Assembly: GCA_966128725.1 (NCBI GenBank)
Contig: CBHYLN010000002.1
Span: 1 to 64,000 of the forward strand
Length of the DNA stretch: 64,000 nucleotides
DNA from: JAFDZV01 sp966128725
Lineage (GTDB): Bacteria > Bacteroidota > Ignavibacteria > OLB7
Direction of reading: 5' to 3'
Made by a program: the position numbers and the translations under genes. This document shows positions 26,293 through 35,353 of this stretch, one piece after another (the first letter of the stretch is position 1; the number at the start of each line of letters is the position of its first letter). The notes beneath the pieces were generated by a model. The model was given only the letters and a program-made list of their open reading frames with translations, was not told where the DNA came from and did no database searches.

Positions 26293-26835
26293 TTATTTCA
26301 CCAGCGCCTGCACGGCCTTGAACTCGGGGATGTCCGCGCGGTCCATGATCTCGAACAGCGCCATCTCCACCGAGGTCTGCGTGATGCCCAGGCCGCGCAT
26401 ATGCTCCAGCGCGATCTGCTTGTTGCTCTCGGTGCGCGAGCCCACGGCGTCGGCCACGATCTCCACGGTATGGCCCATGTTGCGCAGGTCGCGCGCAGTC
26501 TGGTACACGCATACGTGCGTTTCGGCGCCGCACACGATGATGTTCTCGCGTGCGGCAATCTCCAGCTCGCCACGGAACGTAAGATCGCCCATCGCCGAGA
26601 AGCTCATCTTCTCGATGGGGCGGTACCACTCGCCCAGCGCCTCGCGCACTTCCGGCAGCGTGGTGCCCAGGCCCTTGGGGTACTGCTCGGAAACCAGCAT
26701 CGGGATGCCAAGCAGGGAACAGCCCTTCACAAGACGCACCACGTTCTCCACGATGGCGGCGCCGCCCGCGATGGCGGGCATCATGCGCTCCTGCACATCC
26801 ACAACAATCAGCAGGGTATGATGACGATCGAGCAT
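26293..26835 (-). CDS. Isochorismatase-family cysteine hydrolase (YcaC-like)
   Basis: 180 residues, cytosolic. Catalytic triad of the family is visible: D13 in LIVVDVQE, K76 in PIEKMSFS and C109 in GAETHVCV, with the preceding VCGAETHV cis-peptide region. QYPKGLGTTLPEV and SEQ match the YcaC/isochorismatase-like hydrolase subgroup, whose natural substrates are mostly unknown. Length fits the family (~180-200). Not in an obvious operon. Confidence 0.85.
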   Translation of the reverse strand: MLDRHHTLLIVVDVQERMMPAIAGGAAIVENVVRLVKGCSLLGIPMLVSEQYPKGLGTTLPEVREALGEWYRPIEKMSFSAMGDLTFRGELEIAARENIIVCGAETHVCVYQTARDLRNMGHTVEIVADAVGSRTESNKQIALEHMRGLGITQTSVEMALFEIMDRADIPEFKAVQALVK

Positions 26836-27018
26836 CGAACAATCCTTTGATATTGAGGCGCCAACTTACGCAATTGCGGCGGATCGCGTTCCCGCGCGGT
26901 GCGCGCGCAAACCGATGGTGGCGCATCAGGCAAATTCGCCGGGTGCGCCACCATGCACGGCCGTTGTTGTTCGCGCCGGGCCTTGCCCCGTGTGCGGAAG
27001 CTACCGCCTGACAGGCTG

Positions 27019-28533
27019 CTAGTGCCCGCGCGCCAGAAGCTCGGTAATGGCCGGGGCCACATCGCCGGCGCCGGGCGCATCGGCCGAGACGATCCGGCCA
27101 TTGGCGTCCAGAAGGATATGGTGAGGCAGGGCGGATGTCCGGTACCGCTGTGCAAGCGCCGAGCTGAATCCGGCGGCTTCGCGCAGGTGAACGCCGCGCA
27201 CGCCGTTGACCTCGATGAACCTCCGCCATGCCTTCTCCGAGGCATCGAACGACACGTACAGATATGTCACCGAATCACCGAAGCGTGCCTGCAGCTTCGC
27301 GGTCTGTGTCTTCAGCTCCTGCACACACGGGGCACAGTTGGTTGCCCAGATGTCGATATACACCGGGCGCCCCTTCAGTTGCGAAAGCGTGACCGGTTTG
27401 CCCTGCAGGTCGGGCAACGTGAAATCGGGCGCCGGGCGCCCAGGCATGAACGCCAGACGGAATTCGAGCTCGCGATCCAGCATGGCAACGTATTCGCGAT
27501 TGCTGGCCTCGGTTCGGAATCGGCGTGTGAGCTCGTTGAAATCGTTGTTGACACGGGCTATCATTTCCGCGTACTTGACCGAGTCGGCCGAGGCCGCCTG
27601 CTGCACGTATTCAAGCTGGCTTGCAATGCACCACAGATGCGCCATATCAAGCCCGTACCCGCGCAGGTGCTCGGCCGCAAGCCGCAGATTGTCCGTGTTC
27701 TCCGCTGCCCGATCCACGGCGCCCCCCGAGGCCTTCATCGAATCGGCCCAGCGCCGGTAACGATTCCGCATGTACTCCCGAACGAAATACGCGTACCCGG
27801 GTATGATGTCGGCGTTGCGGGTGTTCAGCGCCATTGTGTCGAGAAAGGTATAATACCCGGCCCATGTTGCCGCGTTGCCCGGCTCCTTGTGAGCGCGTGC
27901 ATATTTCCACACGAACTGCAGCCGATCGTATGCCCAGCGGTAATACACTCGCCCGGTGAGAAAGGCCCGGAAGACATCGGAGGGCGGATGCTTCTTGAAC
28001 GCATCCTCCACAAACCGCAGTTGGTCGCTCAACCTGCGATCGGCAAGCGCGGCGAACTGGGCCGGCTCCATCTTCTGGTATGCGTTCTGGAACTCGTCGT
28101 ACGCCGCGCCGTTGAAGAACTTCGTGGCGAATTCAGCCAGCAGATCGTTGTGCGCTTCGTGGTTGCCGCCGATCACCGTCTCGGTGGCCTTCCCCCGCCG
28201 GGCATAGTCAACGCGGACGGTATCGCCGGGCGCGATGTACTTCTGATACGTGATATAGTCATCGCCGACCTTTACGTGGAACTCCACCGGGTGCTCAAGG
28301 TGCAACATGATGGAGTACCGGCCGTCCTTGCCGATCCTGACCGAGTCGGTTGTTCCCCGGCTGAAGATATCGTCGAAGGCGGAGGCATAGTAGCCAACCA
28401 GAACGTTGGCGGCGTTCGCGTTGCGTATCACGCCGTGGATGACCGCAGTGGGTTGTGTTGGCTGGGCCTGCAGGGAGATGTGTGCTACGGCGGCGAGAGC
28501 AAGAACGGATAGTAGGCGCATCGAGGTATCCAT
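27019..28533 (-). CDS. TlpA/ResA-like exported thiol-disulfide oxidoreductase
   Basis: 504 residues. Signal peptide LLSVLALAAVAHISLQAQ (start 28533 or internal ATG 28521). Residues ~30-360 form the N-terminal module typical of Bacteroidetes TlpA relatives: a DUF4369-like beta domain (VRIGKDGRYSIMLHLEHPV) and a helical part. The thioredoxin domain starts at APDFTLPDLQGKPV; active site WATNCAPC with C400 and C403; cis-Pro in SALPHHILLD. Expected in the periplasm, reducing or exchanging disulfides of exported proteins. The many Cys-paired secreted proteins in this window are plausible but unproven clients. Confidence 0.85.
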   Translation of the reverse strand: MDTSMRLLSVLALAAVAHISLQAQPTQPTAVIHGVIRNANAANVLVGYYASAFDDIFSRGTTDSVRIGKDGRYSIMLHLEHPVEFHVKVGDDYITYQKYIAPGDTVRVDYARRGKATETVIGGNHEAHNDLLAEFATKFFNGAAYDEFQNAYQKMEPAQFAALADRRLSDQLRFVEDAFKKHPPSDVFRAFLTGRVYYRWAYDRLQFVWKYARAHKEPGNAATWAGYYTFLDTMALNTRNADIIPGYAYFVREYMRNRYRRWADSMKASGGAVDRAAENTDNLRLAAEHLRGYGLDMAHLWCIASQLEYVQQAASADSVKYAEMIARVNNDFNELTRRFRTEASNREYVAMLDRELEFRLAFMPGRPAPDFTLPDLQGKPVTLSQLKGRPVYIDIWATNCAPCVQELKTQTAKLQARFGDSVTYLYVSFDASEKAWRRFIEVNGVRGVHLREAAGFSSALAQRYRTSALPHHILLDANGRIVSADAPGAGDVAPAITELLARGH

Positions 28534-28942
28534 CTGTTCGTGTGTGAATGAATGCCGTCGGGATGATCCGTCGATAGGGCTGTATCGATACGGAAACCTG
28601 CGCCGTGGTTATGTGGCCCGATACTGCATCCGGGAGGAAGCGGGCGCAAATTATCAAATCCGTATCAATCAATGTCCCGTTTCGGCAACAGCGTTTGCTG
28701 CATTGCGCTACGAGCGTCGCGGTGACTACCGCATGCGCCGGGATTGGCGAGCGTTTGTTGCGCCGGCCGCTGCCGGGCCATGCGCCGCGCCTGGCGGATC
28801 GGGGCACGTTCTGTTTCTTGCGCGTTGACGAACGAATCCCCTACCTTGCAGCGCGTATCGCTTCGCAGGCTCCCGGATTCATGGACGCATCCGGGCGTTC
28901 GTGTAACTCCGGTTCCAGCGCATTTTAGACGATTCTCTACTC
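28534..28942. other. Divergent intergenic region upstream of the MetH half-protein
   Basis: 409 bases. Contains the candidate promoter at 28818-28849. I looked for cobalamin, SAM and SAH riboswitch cores and found none. Confidence 0.45.
28818..28849 (+). promoter_or_regulatory. Candidate -33/-7 promoter for the MetH half-protein
   Basis: TTG (28818-28820), 21 bases, TACCTTGC (28842-28849), 93 bases before the start at 28943. Spacing equals that of the tRNA promoter; the -7 box matches four of the six fixed bases. Confidence 0.35.
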
Positions 28943-30787
28943 ATGGACCATTCCGAGCTGATTCGCCGCATCAACGATCACGTGCTCCTGTTCGACGGCG
29001 CCACCGGCACGTCGCTGCAGAACCAGAACCTTACCGCCGATGACTTCGGTGGCCCGGATCTGGAGGGCTGTAACGAGTATCTCTGCGTTTCCAAGCCCGA
29101 GGCCGTGCGCAAGGTGCATGTGGACTTCCTGGAGGCCGGCGCCGATATCATCGAAACCAACTCGTTCGGTTCGGCCTCGATTGTGCTGGCGGAGTACGAT
29201 CTGGCCGACCGTGCCTACGAGCTGAGCCGCCTTTCGGCGGAGATCGCCCGTGACTGCGCCGACCAATACAGCACGCCGGAGTGGCCGCGCTTCGTGGCCG
29301 GTTCGGTTGGCCCAACAACGAAGCTGGTGTCGCTGGGGCAGATCGAGTTCGACGATATGCGCGGCTCGTATTACGAACAGATTGCCGGCCTTGTTGATGG
29401 CGGCGCCGATCTGCTCTGCATCGAGACCTGCCAGGACCCCCTGCAGATCAAGGCGGCGCTGGGCGGCGCGATGGATTTCTTCGAGCGCGGCGGCCCAACC
29501 GGCTCACCGGCTCGCAAGGTGCCGATCATCGCCTCGGTGACGATCGAGCTTACCGGCACGATGCTGATGGGCACGGAGATTGCCGCGGCGCTTACGCTGC
29601 TTGAGCCGTACGATATCATCACCATGGTGGGCATGAACTGCGCCACCGGCCCGAAGGAGATGGAGGAGAACCTTCGCTATCTCTGCCAGAACTCGCCGAA
29701 GCCCATTTTTGTGATGCCGAACGCCGGCATCCCGGAGAACATCGGCGGCCACGCGCATTACCACCTGACCCCGGAGGAGATGGTGACGTGGATGCGCAAG
29801 TACATCGGCGAGCTGGGCGTTTCGGTGGTGGGCGGCTGCTGCGGCACTACGCCCGACCATATCCGCGCGCTGCGTGGGCTGCTGAACGATGTCACGCGCG
29901 CCGAGCGTCACTGGGAGTACACGCCCTCGGTGAGCTCCATCTACGGCTCGGTGCCGATGCAGGTGGAGCCCGCCCCGCTTCTGGTGGGCGAGCGCTGCAA
30001 CGCGAACGGCTCCAAGAAATTCCGCGACCTGCTGGCCGCCGAGAACTACGACGCCATGGTGAACATGGCCAAGGAGCAGATCCGCGAGGGCGCGCATGTG
30101 CTGGATGTGTGCGTGGCCTTTGTTGGGCGCGACGAGAAGCGCGACATGACCGAGGTGGTGCGCCGGTTCAACACGCAGGTGGCGCTGCCGCTGGTGCTGG
30201 ACTCCACGGAGGTGCCCGTGCTGGAGGCCGCGTTGAAGCTGTGCGCCGGGCGGGCGATCATCAACTCGATCAACTTCGAGGACGGCCCGGAAAAAGCGGC
30301 CGAGATCCTGCGCCTTGCCAAGCGTTACGGCGCGGCGGTGATTGCGCTGTCGATCGACGAGGAAGGGCAGGCGTACTCCTTCGAGAAGAAGGTGGCGATT
30401 GCCCGACGCATCCGTGACTTCGCCGTGAACGAACATGGGCTGCGCGAGGAGGATCTGATTTTCGACGCGCTCACGTTCCCGCTGGGCGCGGGCTCGGAGG
30501 ACCTGCGCGACAGCGGCATCAACACGCTGAACGCGATCCGCGAGATCAAGCGGACGATGCCGCGCGCCAAGACGATTCTGGGCGTCAGCAACTGTTCGTT
30601 CGGGCTTTCGCCGGTAACGCGCCAGGTGGTGAACTCGGTGTTCCTGCACAACGCTGTGGAGGCCGGTCTGGACATGGCGATCGTGCATGCCTCGAAGATT
30701 CTGCCGCTGTACCGGCTGGACGAACGCGGCGCCGAGATCGCGCGGCAGCTTGTGTTCGACGAACGCCAGTTCGAGGAGGTAGGATAA
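28943..30787 (+). CDS. metH: Methionine synthase N-terminal half: homocysteine-binding and methyltetrahydrofolate-binding domains
   Basis: 614 residues. Homocysteine S-methyltransferase barrel (1-~325): LFDGATGTSLQ, zinc ligands C233 (GMNCATGP) and C299/C300 (GGCCGTTP). Pterin-binding barrel (~344-614): LLVGERCNANGSKKFRDLL, GAHVLDVCVAFVGRDEKRDM, SNCSFGLSP. Full-length MetH (about 1,200 residues) continues with cap/cobalamin and activation domains; here the frame stops at TAA right after LVFDERQFEEVG, a natural domain boundary, and downstream frames do not encode a B12 domain. So this is either a split MetH with its cobalamin half elsewhere or a truncated form. Cytosolic; transfers methyl from methyl-THF to homocysteine via cobalamin. 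Confidence 0.88.
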   Translation: MDHSELIRRINDHVLLFDGATGTSLQNQNLTADDFGGPDLEGCNEYLCVSKPEAVRKVHVDFLEAGADIIETNSFGSASIVLAEYDLADRAYELSRLSAEIARDCADQYSTPEWPRFVAGSVGPTTKLVSLGQIEFDDMRGSYYEQIAGLVDGGADLLCIETCQDPLQIKAALGGAMDFFERGGPTGSPARKVPIIASVTIELTGTMLMGTEIAAALTLLEPYDIITMVGMNCATGPKEMEENLRYLCQNSPKPIFVMPNAGIPENIGGHAHYHLTPEEMVTWMRKYIGELGVSVVGGCCGTTPDHIRALRGLLNDVTRAERHWEYTPSVSSIYGSVPMQVEPAPLLVGERCNANGSKKFRDLLAAENYDAMVNMAKEQIREGAHVLDVCVAFVGRDEKRDMTEVVRRFNTQVALPLVLDSTEVPVLEAALKLCAGRAIINSINFEDGPEKAAEILRLAKRYGAAVIALSIDEEGQAYSFEKKVAIARRIRDFAVNEHGLREEDLIFDALTFPLGAGSEDLRDSGINTLNAIREIKRTMPRAKTILGVSNCSFGLSPVTRQVVNSVFLHNAVEAGLDMAIVHASKILPLYRLDERGAEIARQLVFDERQFEEVG

Positions 30788-30922
30788 GCAGGCGTTGATG
30801 CGTTTGCGGGCGGCGTTGCCTGGCAGGCGGGAGATTGAAAACCTCGAAAGCACGCTATCGTCAGGTCCCCAGCGGGGGCACGGGTCGGGCGAAGGTCGGT
30901 ACGGCGCCATGAAGAACGGTCC

Positions 30923-30988
30923 GCTCCGATGGAGCTTCAATTGGCTTCGGGCACCTCTCTGCTACAGACAGGTGCCTCCTACGGAGGC
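30923..30988. repeat. Pair of short palindromes downstream of the MetH half-protein
   Basis: GCTCC-GAT-GGAGC (30923-30935) and GCCTCC-TAC-GGAGGC (30974-30988), the second flanked by ACAG and CTGT. The two have the same plan (GC-rich arms around a 3-base loop). They may be REP-like elements or a terminator for the gene ending at 30787. Confidence 0.45.
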
Positions 30989-31075
30989 CTGTCCCTGCGA
31001 CGTTGATTGCGCTTGCTGGTCGCCATTGCCGCGACGCATTGACTCATGCGAACACGCCGTTGGGCAACGTCGGGG

Positions 31076-32800
31076 TCAGCGCATCACCGCGAACCGGAAG
31101 CGCAGGCAGCGTGTGCCGTTTGCAAGCGTGCCAACGTACATGCCGCTTGGCAGATCGGCCACCGCGACATCTATCGTTCCATTGGTTGGCGCCACCATGC
31201 CGTGCCGTACGGTGGCGCCGGTGACGGCCGCAATCGTGATGGTGGCCTGTGCAGGCGGGGTGCCGGCCAACGCGATCACCAGCCGATTGCCGTGTACCAG
31301 CGCCGAGCCGATCGCCAACGCACCATCACTGCCCGCGCCGCCGACATCGCTTGTTGCGTCCAACATCTCGAACTGAAGCAGGCGGGTGCCTGCGGTGTCG
31401 AACGATTCCACGATCAGCCGGTGGCGCGGCGCCGTCTCGATACGGATACGTCCAACCGCCGGCGACGTACCGGGCTGCAGCTCGGTCCAGATATTCAGCC
31501 CGAACCCCTTCATCTTCTCGAACACGTCGGAGACGGCGTGGTCCAGCGCGCCGGCCATGAACTCCGGCACAAGCGAGTGTTCGCCGTTGTCGTACACGTT
31601 GCTGTGCGCGTCGCCGCAGATCACCAGCATGTTCCGCGCCGCGCCTTCGGAAATCACCGCTTTCATCGAATCCACATCGGCCGGATACCCGGCCCACTTG
31701 TCGGCGAACTCAAGCGCGTAATCCTTGCGATTGGCAATCAGCATCAACTGAATGGCGGGGCCTGCCGCGGGGTTGAAGAACACCGGGCTTGCCAGGATCT
31801 TCCAGCGCGCCTTCGAGCCGCGTATCGCCTGAAGCAGCCACGTCCGTTGGTCAACACCGCTTACCGGATACCCGGCCAGCATCGAGTGTCCGGGCTTGGG
31901 CGCGAACGTGTTGCCCACGAATGCGCTGTCGGCCGGGTTGCGCTGCGAGCGGTCGTCGATCACGAACACCTCCGCATTGCCGATGGTGAACGAGTGCCAG
32001 ATGCCAGCGGCGCCGTTGGCCAGCCCGTAGTGCGGGATGTATCGTTGATAGGCTTCAAGCAGCGCGCGCTTCACGGTGTCCGGCGCCGAACCCGCGCTGG
32101 AATTATTGCCGAGGTAGTCGTGGTCGTCCCAGGCGTAGGCCACGGGCATCACACCCAGCACATCGCGCGCAAACGGGTAGGCCGTGTCCAGCCGCATCTC
32201 GTACGAGCGGCGGATGCTGCCGGCCGCGGCCGGATATCCGGGAACCAGATTGTCCGGGTAGGTCCAGTCGCCCATCTGCACGAACACGTCGCCGCCCAGC
32301 GCTGCCGCGGTTGCAAACAACGGCCCTGTGTCGCCGGCTTGGTCGCGCTGGCAGGAACCGAACAGGATGGAGACGGGGGCATCGGCGCCGGCGGATGGGA
32401 ATGTGCGGAACGATTGCGTGCGCGAGATCGTGTTGCCGCCCGCATCCTCGGCCCGGTAATAGTATCGGGTGCTTGGCAGCAGTCCGCCAAGGACGATCCT
32501 GGCCGTGTTGTCGGTCGATGCGTCGGTCTGTGCCGGCGGGGTTGTCCGTGCGCCGGTGAAGGTGCTGTCGGCGCTGTAGCGCACGCTCACGGCGCCGGGC
32601 GCATCAAGCCACAGCGCTACCGTGGCCGACGTATCGGTAACGGCGCCGGCCAACGGGAAACAATGCATCCGCTGCGCCCGCGCCGCCGACCCGCAAGCGA
32701 TCAGCGACAGAAGGATGATCACGACCGTACGCCGGGCGTGCGGGTTGTGTGCGCAGTGAGTGTGGTTCCGGTGTGGGCTGGCTGATGTAGGCTGTGCCAT
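31076..32800 (-). CDS. PhoD-like alkaline phosphatase/phosphodiesterase with T9SS domain
   Basis: 574 residues from ATG 32800; a further in-frame ATG at 32821 arises from a small duplication over the start. Signal peptide VVIILLSLIACGSAARAQ (a lipobox-like IAC is also present). N-terminal PhoD-like Ig domain (VRYSADSTFTGA, LPSTRYYYRAED), then the metallophosphatase core: ILFGSCQRD, VQMGDWTYPDN, YAWDDHDYLGNN, LVICGDAHSNVY, with the expected Asp/His metal ligands. The C-terminus (MVAPTNGTIDVAVADLPSGM then YVGTLANGT) is a T9SS sorting domain. Expected to be a cell-surface or released enzyme that frees phosphate from esters. Confidence 0.85.
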   Translation of the reverse strand: MAQPTSASPHRNHTHCAHNPHARRTVVIILLSLIACGSAARAQRMHCFPLAGAVTDTSATVALWLDAPGAVSVRYSADSTFTGARTTPPAQTDASTDNTARIVLGGLLPSTRYYYRAEDAGGNTISRTQSFRTFPSAGADAPVSILFGSCQRDQAGDTGPLFATAAALGGDVFVQMGDWTYPDNLVPGYPAAAGSIRRSYEMRLDTAYPFARDVLGVMPVAYAWDDHDYLGNNSSAGSAPDTVKRALLEAYQRYIPHYGLANGAAGIWHSFTIGNAEVFVIDDRSQRNPADSAFVGNTFAPKPGHSMLAGYPVSGVDQRTWLLQAIRGSKARWKILASPVFFNPAAGPAIQLMLIANRKDYALEFADKWAGYPADVDSMKAVISEGAARNMLVICGDAHSNVYDNGEHSLVPEFMAGALDHAVSDVFEKMKGFGLNIWTELQPGTSPAVGRIRIETAPRHRLIVESFDTAGTRLLQFEMLDATSDVGGAGSDGALAIGSALVHGNRLVIALAGTPPAQATITIAAVTGATVRHGMVAPTNGTIDVAVADLPSGMYVGTLANGTRCLRFRFAVMR

Positions 32801-32802
32801 GG

Positions 32803-32833
32803 CATGGAGCAGGAAAGGCATGGAGCAGGAAAG
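32803..32833 (-). repeat. 16-base tandem duplication over a start codon
   Basis: CATGGAGCAGGAAAG occurs at 32803-32817 and again at 32819-32833. On the minus strand it gives two ATGs ahead of the phosphatase gene and a repeated TTTCCTGCTCC. Confidence 0.7.
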
Positions 32834-33342
32834 AGAGAAGCACCTGAATGCTGCGTTTGTTCGCCAAAGCTACGGTGGCCAGACCTCGCGGCCAACGTTG
32901 CCCTGGGTAACTGTTGTGAGCAACCGGTTGCGGCAACCCCCTCATGGTTCCGCAAGCCCGGTTACGACACCGCGGTTGCCAGGGGTGATGGCAACCGCGC
33001 CTGCAACAATGGGTGGTGTCTTCTCTCTTTCCCGATCGCCCTCTCGATCGTGCTCCGTCGGACCTCCGCGATTCCCCTCCGCACCGATCTCGACATGCGC
33101 GTCATGCTGGACACATGATGCGACGTTCACGTCGTTTGTGGGCGCAATCTGCACCGGCAACGTTACCGATGCGTTACCGATGGGTAACCTGAATGTTGTG
33201 TTTGCGGGCGCGTGGGTAATTGCGGATTGTGCCGCGGCATCCATGTGGCGAAGCCGGCCGCGTTCAGCATGCCGGCGGAATTATCTTGCGCGCCCCGGCG
33301 TTAGGGCCAGGGATTGCTGGCACGTTCACATGGGATCCCGTA
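32834..33342. other. Divergent intergenic region with several inverted repeats
   Basis: 509 bases without a supported gene. Holds GGTTGC-G-GCAACC (32926-32938), the 10-base hairpin at 32971-32999, and GTTACC-GATG-GGTAAC (33173-33188) preceded by a direct repeat of GTTACCGATG. A TATCTTGC box at 33282-33289 lies 54 bases before the next start and may be a -7 element. Confidence 0.5.
32971..32999. promoter_or_regulatory. 10-base perfect hairpin in a divergent promoter region
   Basis: CGCGGTTGCC (32971-32980) and GGCAACCGCG (32990-32999) with a 9-base loop. Lies between divergent genes, so a terminator is unlikely unless an unseen small RNA ends here; an operator or leader hairpin fits better. 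Confidence 0.45.
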
Positions 33343-34938
33343 ATGAGCAGCACGGAGTTCGATTGCATCGTTGTAGGGGCCGGGCATAACGGCCTTACCA
33401 CCGCCTGTTACCTGGCGCGGGCGGGCATGAGCGTTGCCGTGTTCGAGCGCCGCGAGATGGTGGGCGGCGCGGTGGCCACCGAGGAGATGTTCGGAGGCTA
33501 TCAGATGGATGTTGGCGGCTCGGCCCACATCATGATCCATACCACGCCGGTGGTGAGCGATCTGGAGCTGGAGCGCTTTGGGTTGGATTATATCGAGATG
33601 GACCCCTTCGCCTGGCATCCCACACCCGATGGCCAGTGGATTGCCTACTACCGCGATGTGGACCGCACGTGCCAATCGATTGCGCGCATCAGTCCGCGTG
33701 ATGCCGACGCCTACCGCGACTTCATCAATTTCTGGAGCCCGATCAACGACGGCGTGTTCGAGACATTTCTGCGGCTGCCAACGCCCGGCAACCTGTTCCG
33801 CACGATGCTGAGCGGGAAGTTCGGGCGCAAACGCGATGTGGCTTCAACGTTGCGGAAGATCTTCACCAGCTACGGGCAGCTTATCAACGAGACGTTTACG
33901 CACGAGTCGGTACGGGCGTCGTTGCTGTGGCTGGCGGCGCAGTCCGGGCCGCCGCCGTCGGAGCCGGCAACCGCGGATTTCGTGGGCTGGCACTCGATGA
34001 TCCACAAGTGCGGCGCCAAGCGCCCGCGCGGCGGCAGCGGCATGCTTACGCAGGCGATGGCGCGGCGGCTGGAGCACGACGGCGGTGTGATCCATACCTC
34101 GGCGCCGATTGCTCGCATTACCGTGCAGGGCGGCCGCGCAACCGGCGTGGAACTGGAAACCGGCGAGCGCTACACCGCACGCCGGGCAGTGGTGGCCGCG
34201 GGCCACGTGATGACCACCATGTTGAAGCTGGTTGGGCCGGAGCACCTGCCGCCGGAGATGGTGCATCGCGTGGAAAATCTGCGTGTGGGCAACGGCTTCG
34301 GCATGGTGTTGCGATGCGCCTCGCGCGAATTGCCGAATTACACCGCGATGCCGCACACGCCGGGCGCCACCAGCACCAACACGCCGCTGGATTGCCATAC
34401 CGGCCTTCAGTTGCTGGCGCCCTCGGCACGATATCTGGACAACGCGTACGCCGATTACCTGCGCGGCGAGAACTCGCGCGACCCGGCCGTGCTGGCAATG
34501 ACGTTTTCGGCGATCGATCCCACGCTTGCGCCCGAAGGGAAGCACACGGTGTTTCTCTGGAGCCAGTATCACCCGTACGAGCTGGCCAACGGCGAGCGCT
34601 GGGATGATATCCGCGAGCGCGAGGCCGGGAAGATCATCGCATCGGCCGCCCGGTTCGCGCCCAATCTGCCCGGCGCAATCACTGATACGTACATCCAGAC
34701 GCCCCTTGATATCGAGCGCAAGCACGGAATGCTGCGCGGCAATGTGATGCACCTGGAAATGTCGTTCGATCAGATGTTCATCTTTCGCCCAACCCCGGAA
34801 CTGAGCGACTATACAACGCCGATTGCCGGCCTGTATCTGACCGGGGCAAGCACACATCCGGGCGGCGGGATTTTTGCCGCCAGCGGTTATAACACGGCTC
34901 ACGTTGTTCTGAAGAAAACACGGTGGCGGAGACGATAG
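33343..34938 (+). CDS. FAD-dependent phytoene-dehydrogenase-like oxidoreductase (PYROXD2-type)
   Basis: 531 residues from ATG 33343 (the upstream extension to 33220 has no support). N-terminal dinucleotide-binding motif CIVVGAGHNGLTTACYLARA with VAVFERREMVGG; C-terminal FAD-binding LYLTGASTHPGGGIFAASGY, the signature of the phytoene desaturase/CrtI-like family. Length and the lack of other crt genes nearby point to the broader PYROXD2-like group rather than to carotenoid synthesis itself. No signal peptide; probably cytosolic or membrane-associated. Substrate unknown. Confidence 0.8.
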   Translation: MSSTEFDCIVVGAGHNGLTTACYLARAGMSVAVFERREMVGGAVATEEMFGGYQMDVGGSAHIMIHTTPVVSDLELERFGLDYIEMDPFAWHPTPDGQWIAYYRDVDRTCQSIARISPRDADAYRDFINFWSPINDGVFETFLRLPTPGNLFRTMLSGKFGRKRDVASTLRKIFTSYGQLINETFTHESVRASLLWLAAQSGPPPSEPATADFVGWHSMIHKCGAKRPRGGSGMLTQAMARRLEHDGGVIHTSAPIARITVQGGRATGVELETGERYTARRAVVAAGHVMTTMLKLVGPEHLPPEMVHRVENLRVGNGFGMVLRCASRELPNYTAMPHTPGATSTNTPLDCHTGLQLLAPSARYLDNAYADYLRGENSRDPAVLAMTFSAIDPTLAPEGKHTVFLWSQYHPYELANGERWDDIREREAGKIIASAARFAPNLPGAITDTYIQTPLDIERKHGMLRGNVMHLEMSFDQMFIFRPTPELSDYTTPIAGLYLTGASTHPGGGIFAASGYNTAHVVLKKTRWRRR

Positions 34939-35353
34939 ATCGGCATTCGCATGTGATTGGTGGATGGCCAGCCGTACGTCATGGCAAGCACTACGGGCAA
35001 CATCGCCGGGAACGTTTGGGGACGATGACGGCGATGGCACCGGCGAATGTTTGCGGCTGGGCGGCCTGCCGGCATCGTCGGTTGCCTGTGGTACCCAATC
35101 ATGTACTCCCGCCCTGTAAAGCCGTGGTGTAGATTCGGTGCGGCACTGCCATGTATGGCAGGGTGCCACGCATTCCCTGTCCAGTTGGTTCCGCGGAGCA
35201 TCGCGCCGTTTCCGGAGTGTCGTGTATAGAGGTCCTGCCCTCACACATCGCACATACTTGCGCTGCCACCATATGCGCCGTGGATTGGACCATCCCGAAC
35301 ATGTTGATCCCCCATCCAGTCACCGTTCCGTTTTCCAGATCAAGGAGAAAACC
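34939..35353. other. 415-base intergenic region
   Basis: No supported gene. AAGGAG lies 6 bases before the next start at 35354. No terminator seen after 34938. Confidence 0.4.

Noticed and set aside
26153..27229. N-terminal extension of the TPR-like membrane protein to 550 residues
   Set aside because: The upstream part is antisense or out of frame to the isochorismatase-like and thioredoxin-like genes, and the hydrophobic anchor starts at ATG 26152.
28534..28942. SAM, SAH or cobalamin riboswitch before the MetH half-protein
   Set aside because: No conserved core could be matched in the 409 bases.
29504..30940. Minus-strand reading frame of 478 codons
   Set aside because: Antisense to the MetH half-protein; translation is His/Arg-rich shadow sequence.
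31046..32785. Long plus-strand reading frame of 579 codons
   Set aside because: It is antisense to the PhoD-like gene, whose metal-ligand motifs and T9SS tail are clear. The plus-strand translation has no recognisable motif.
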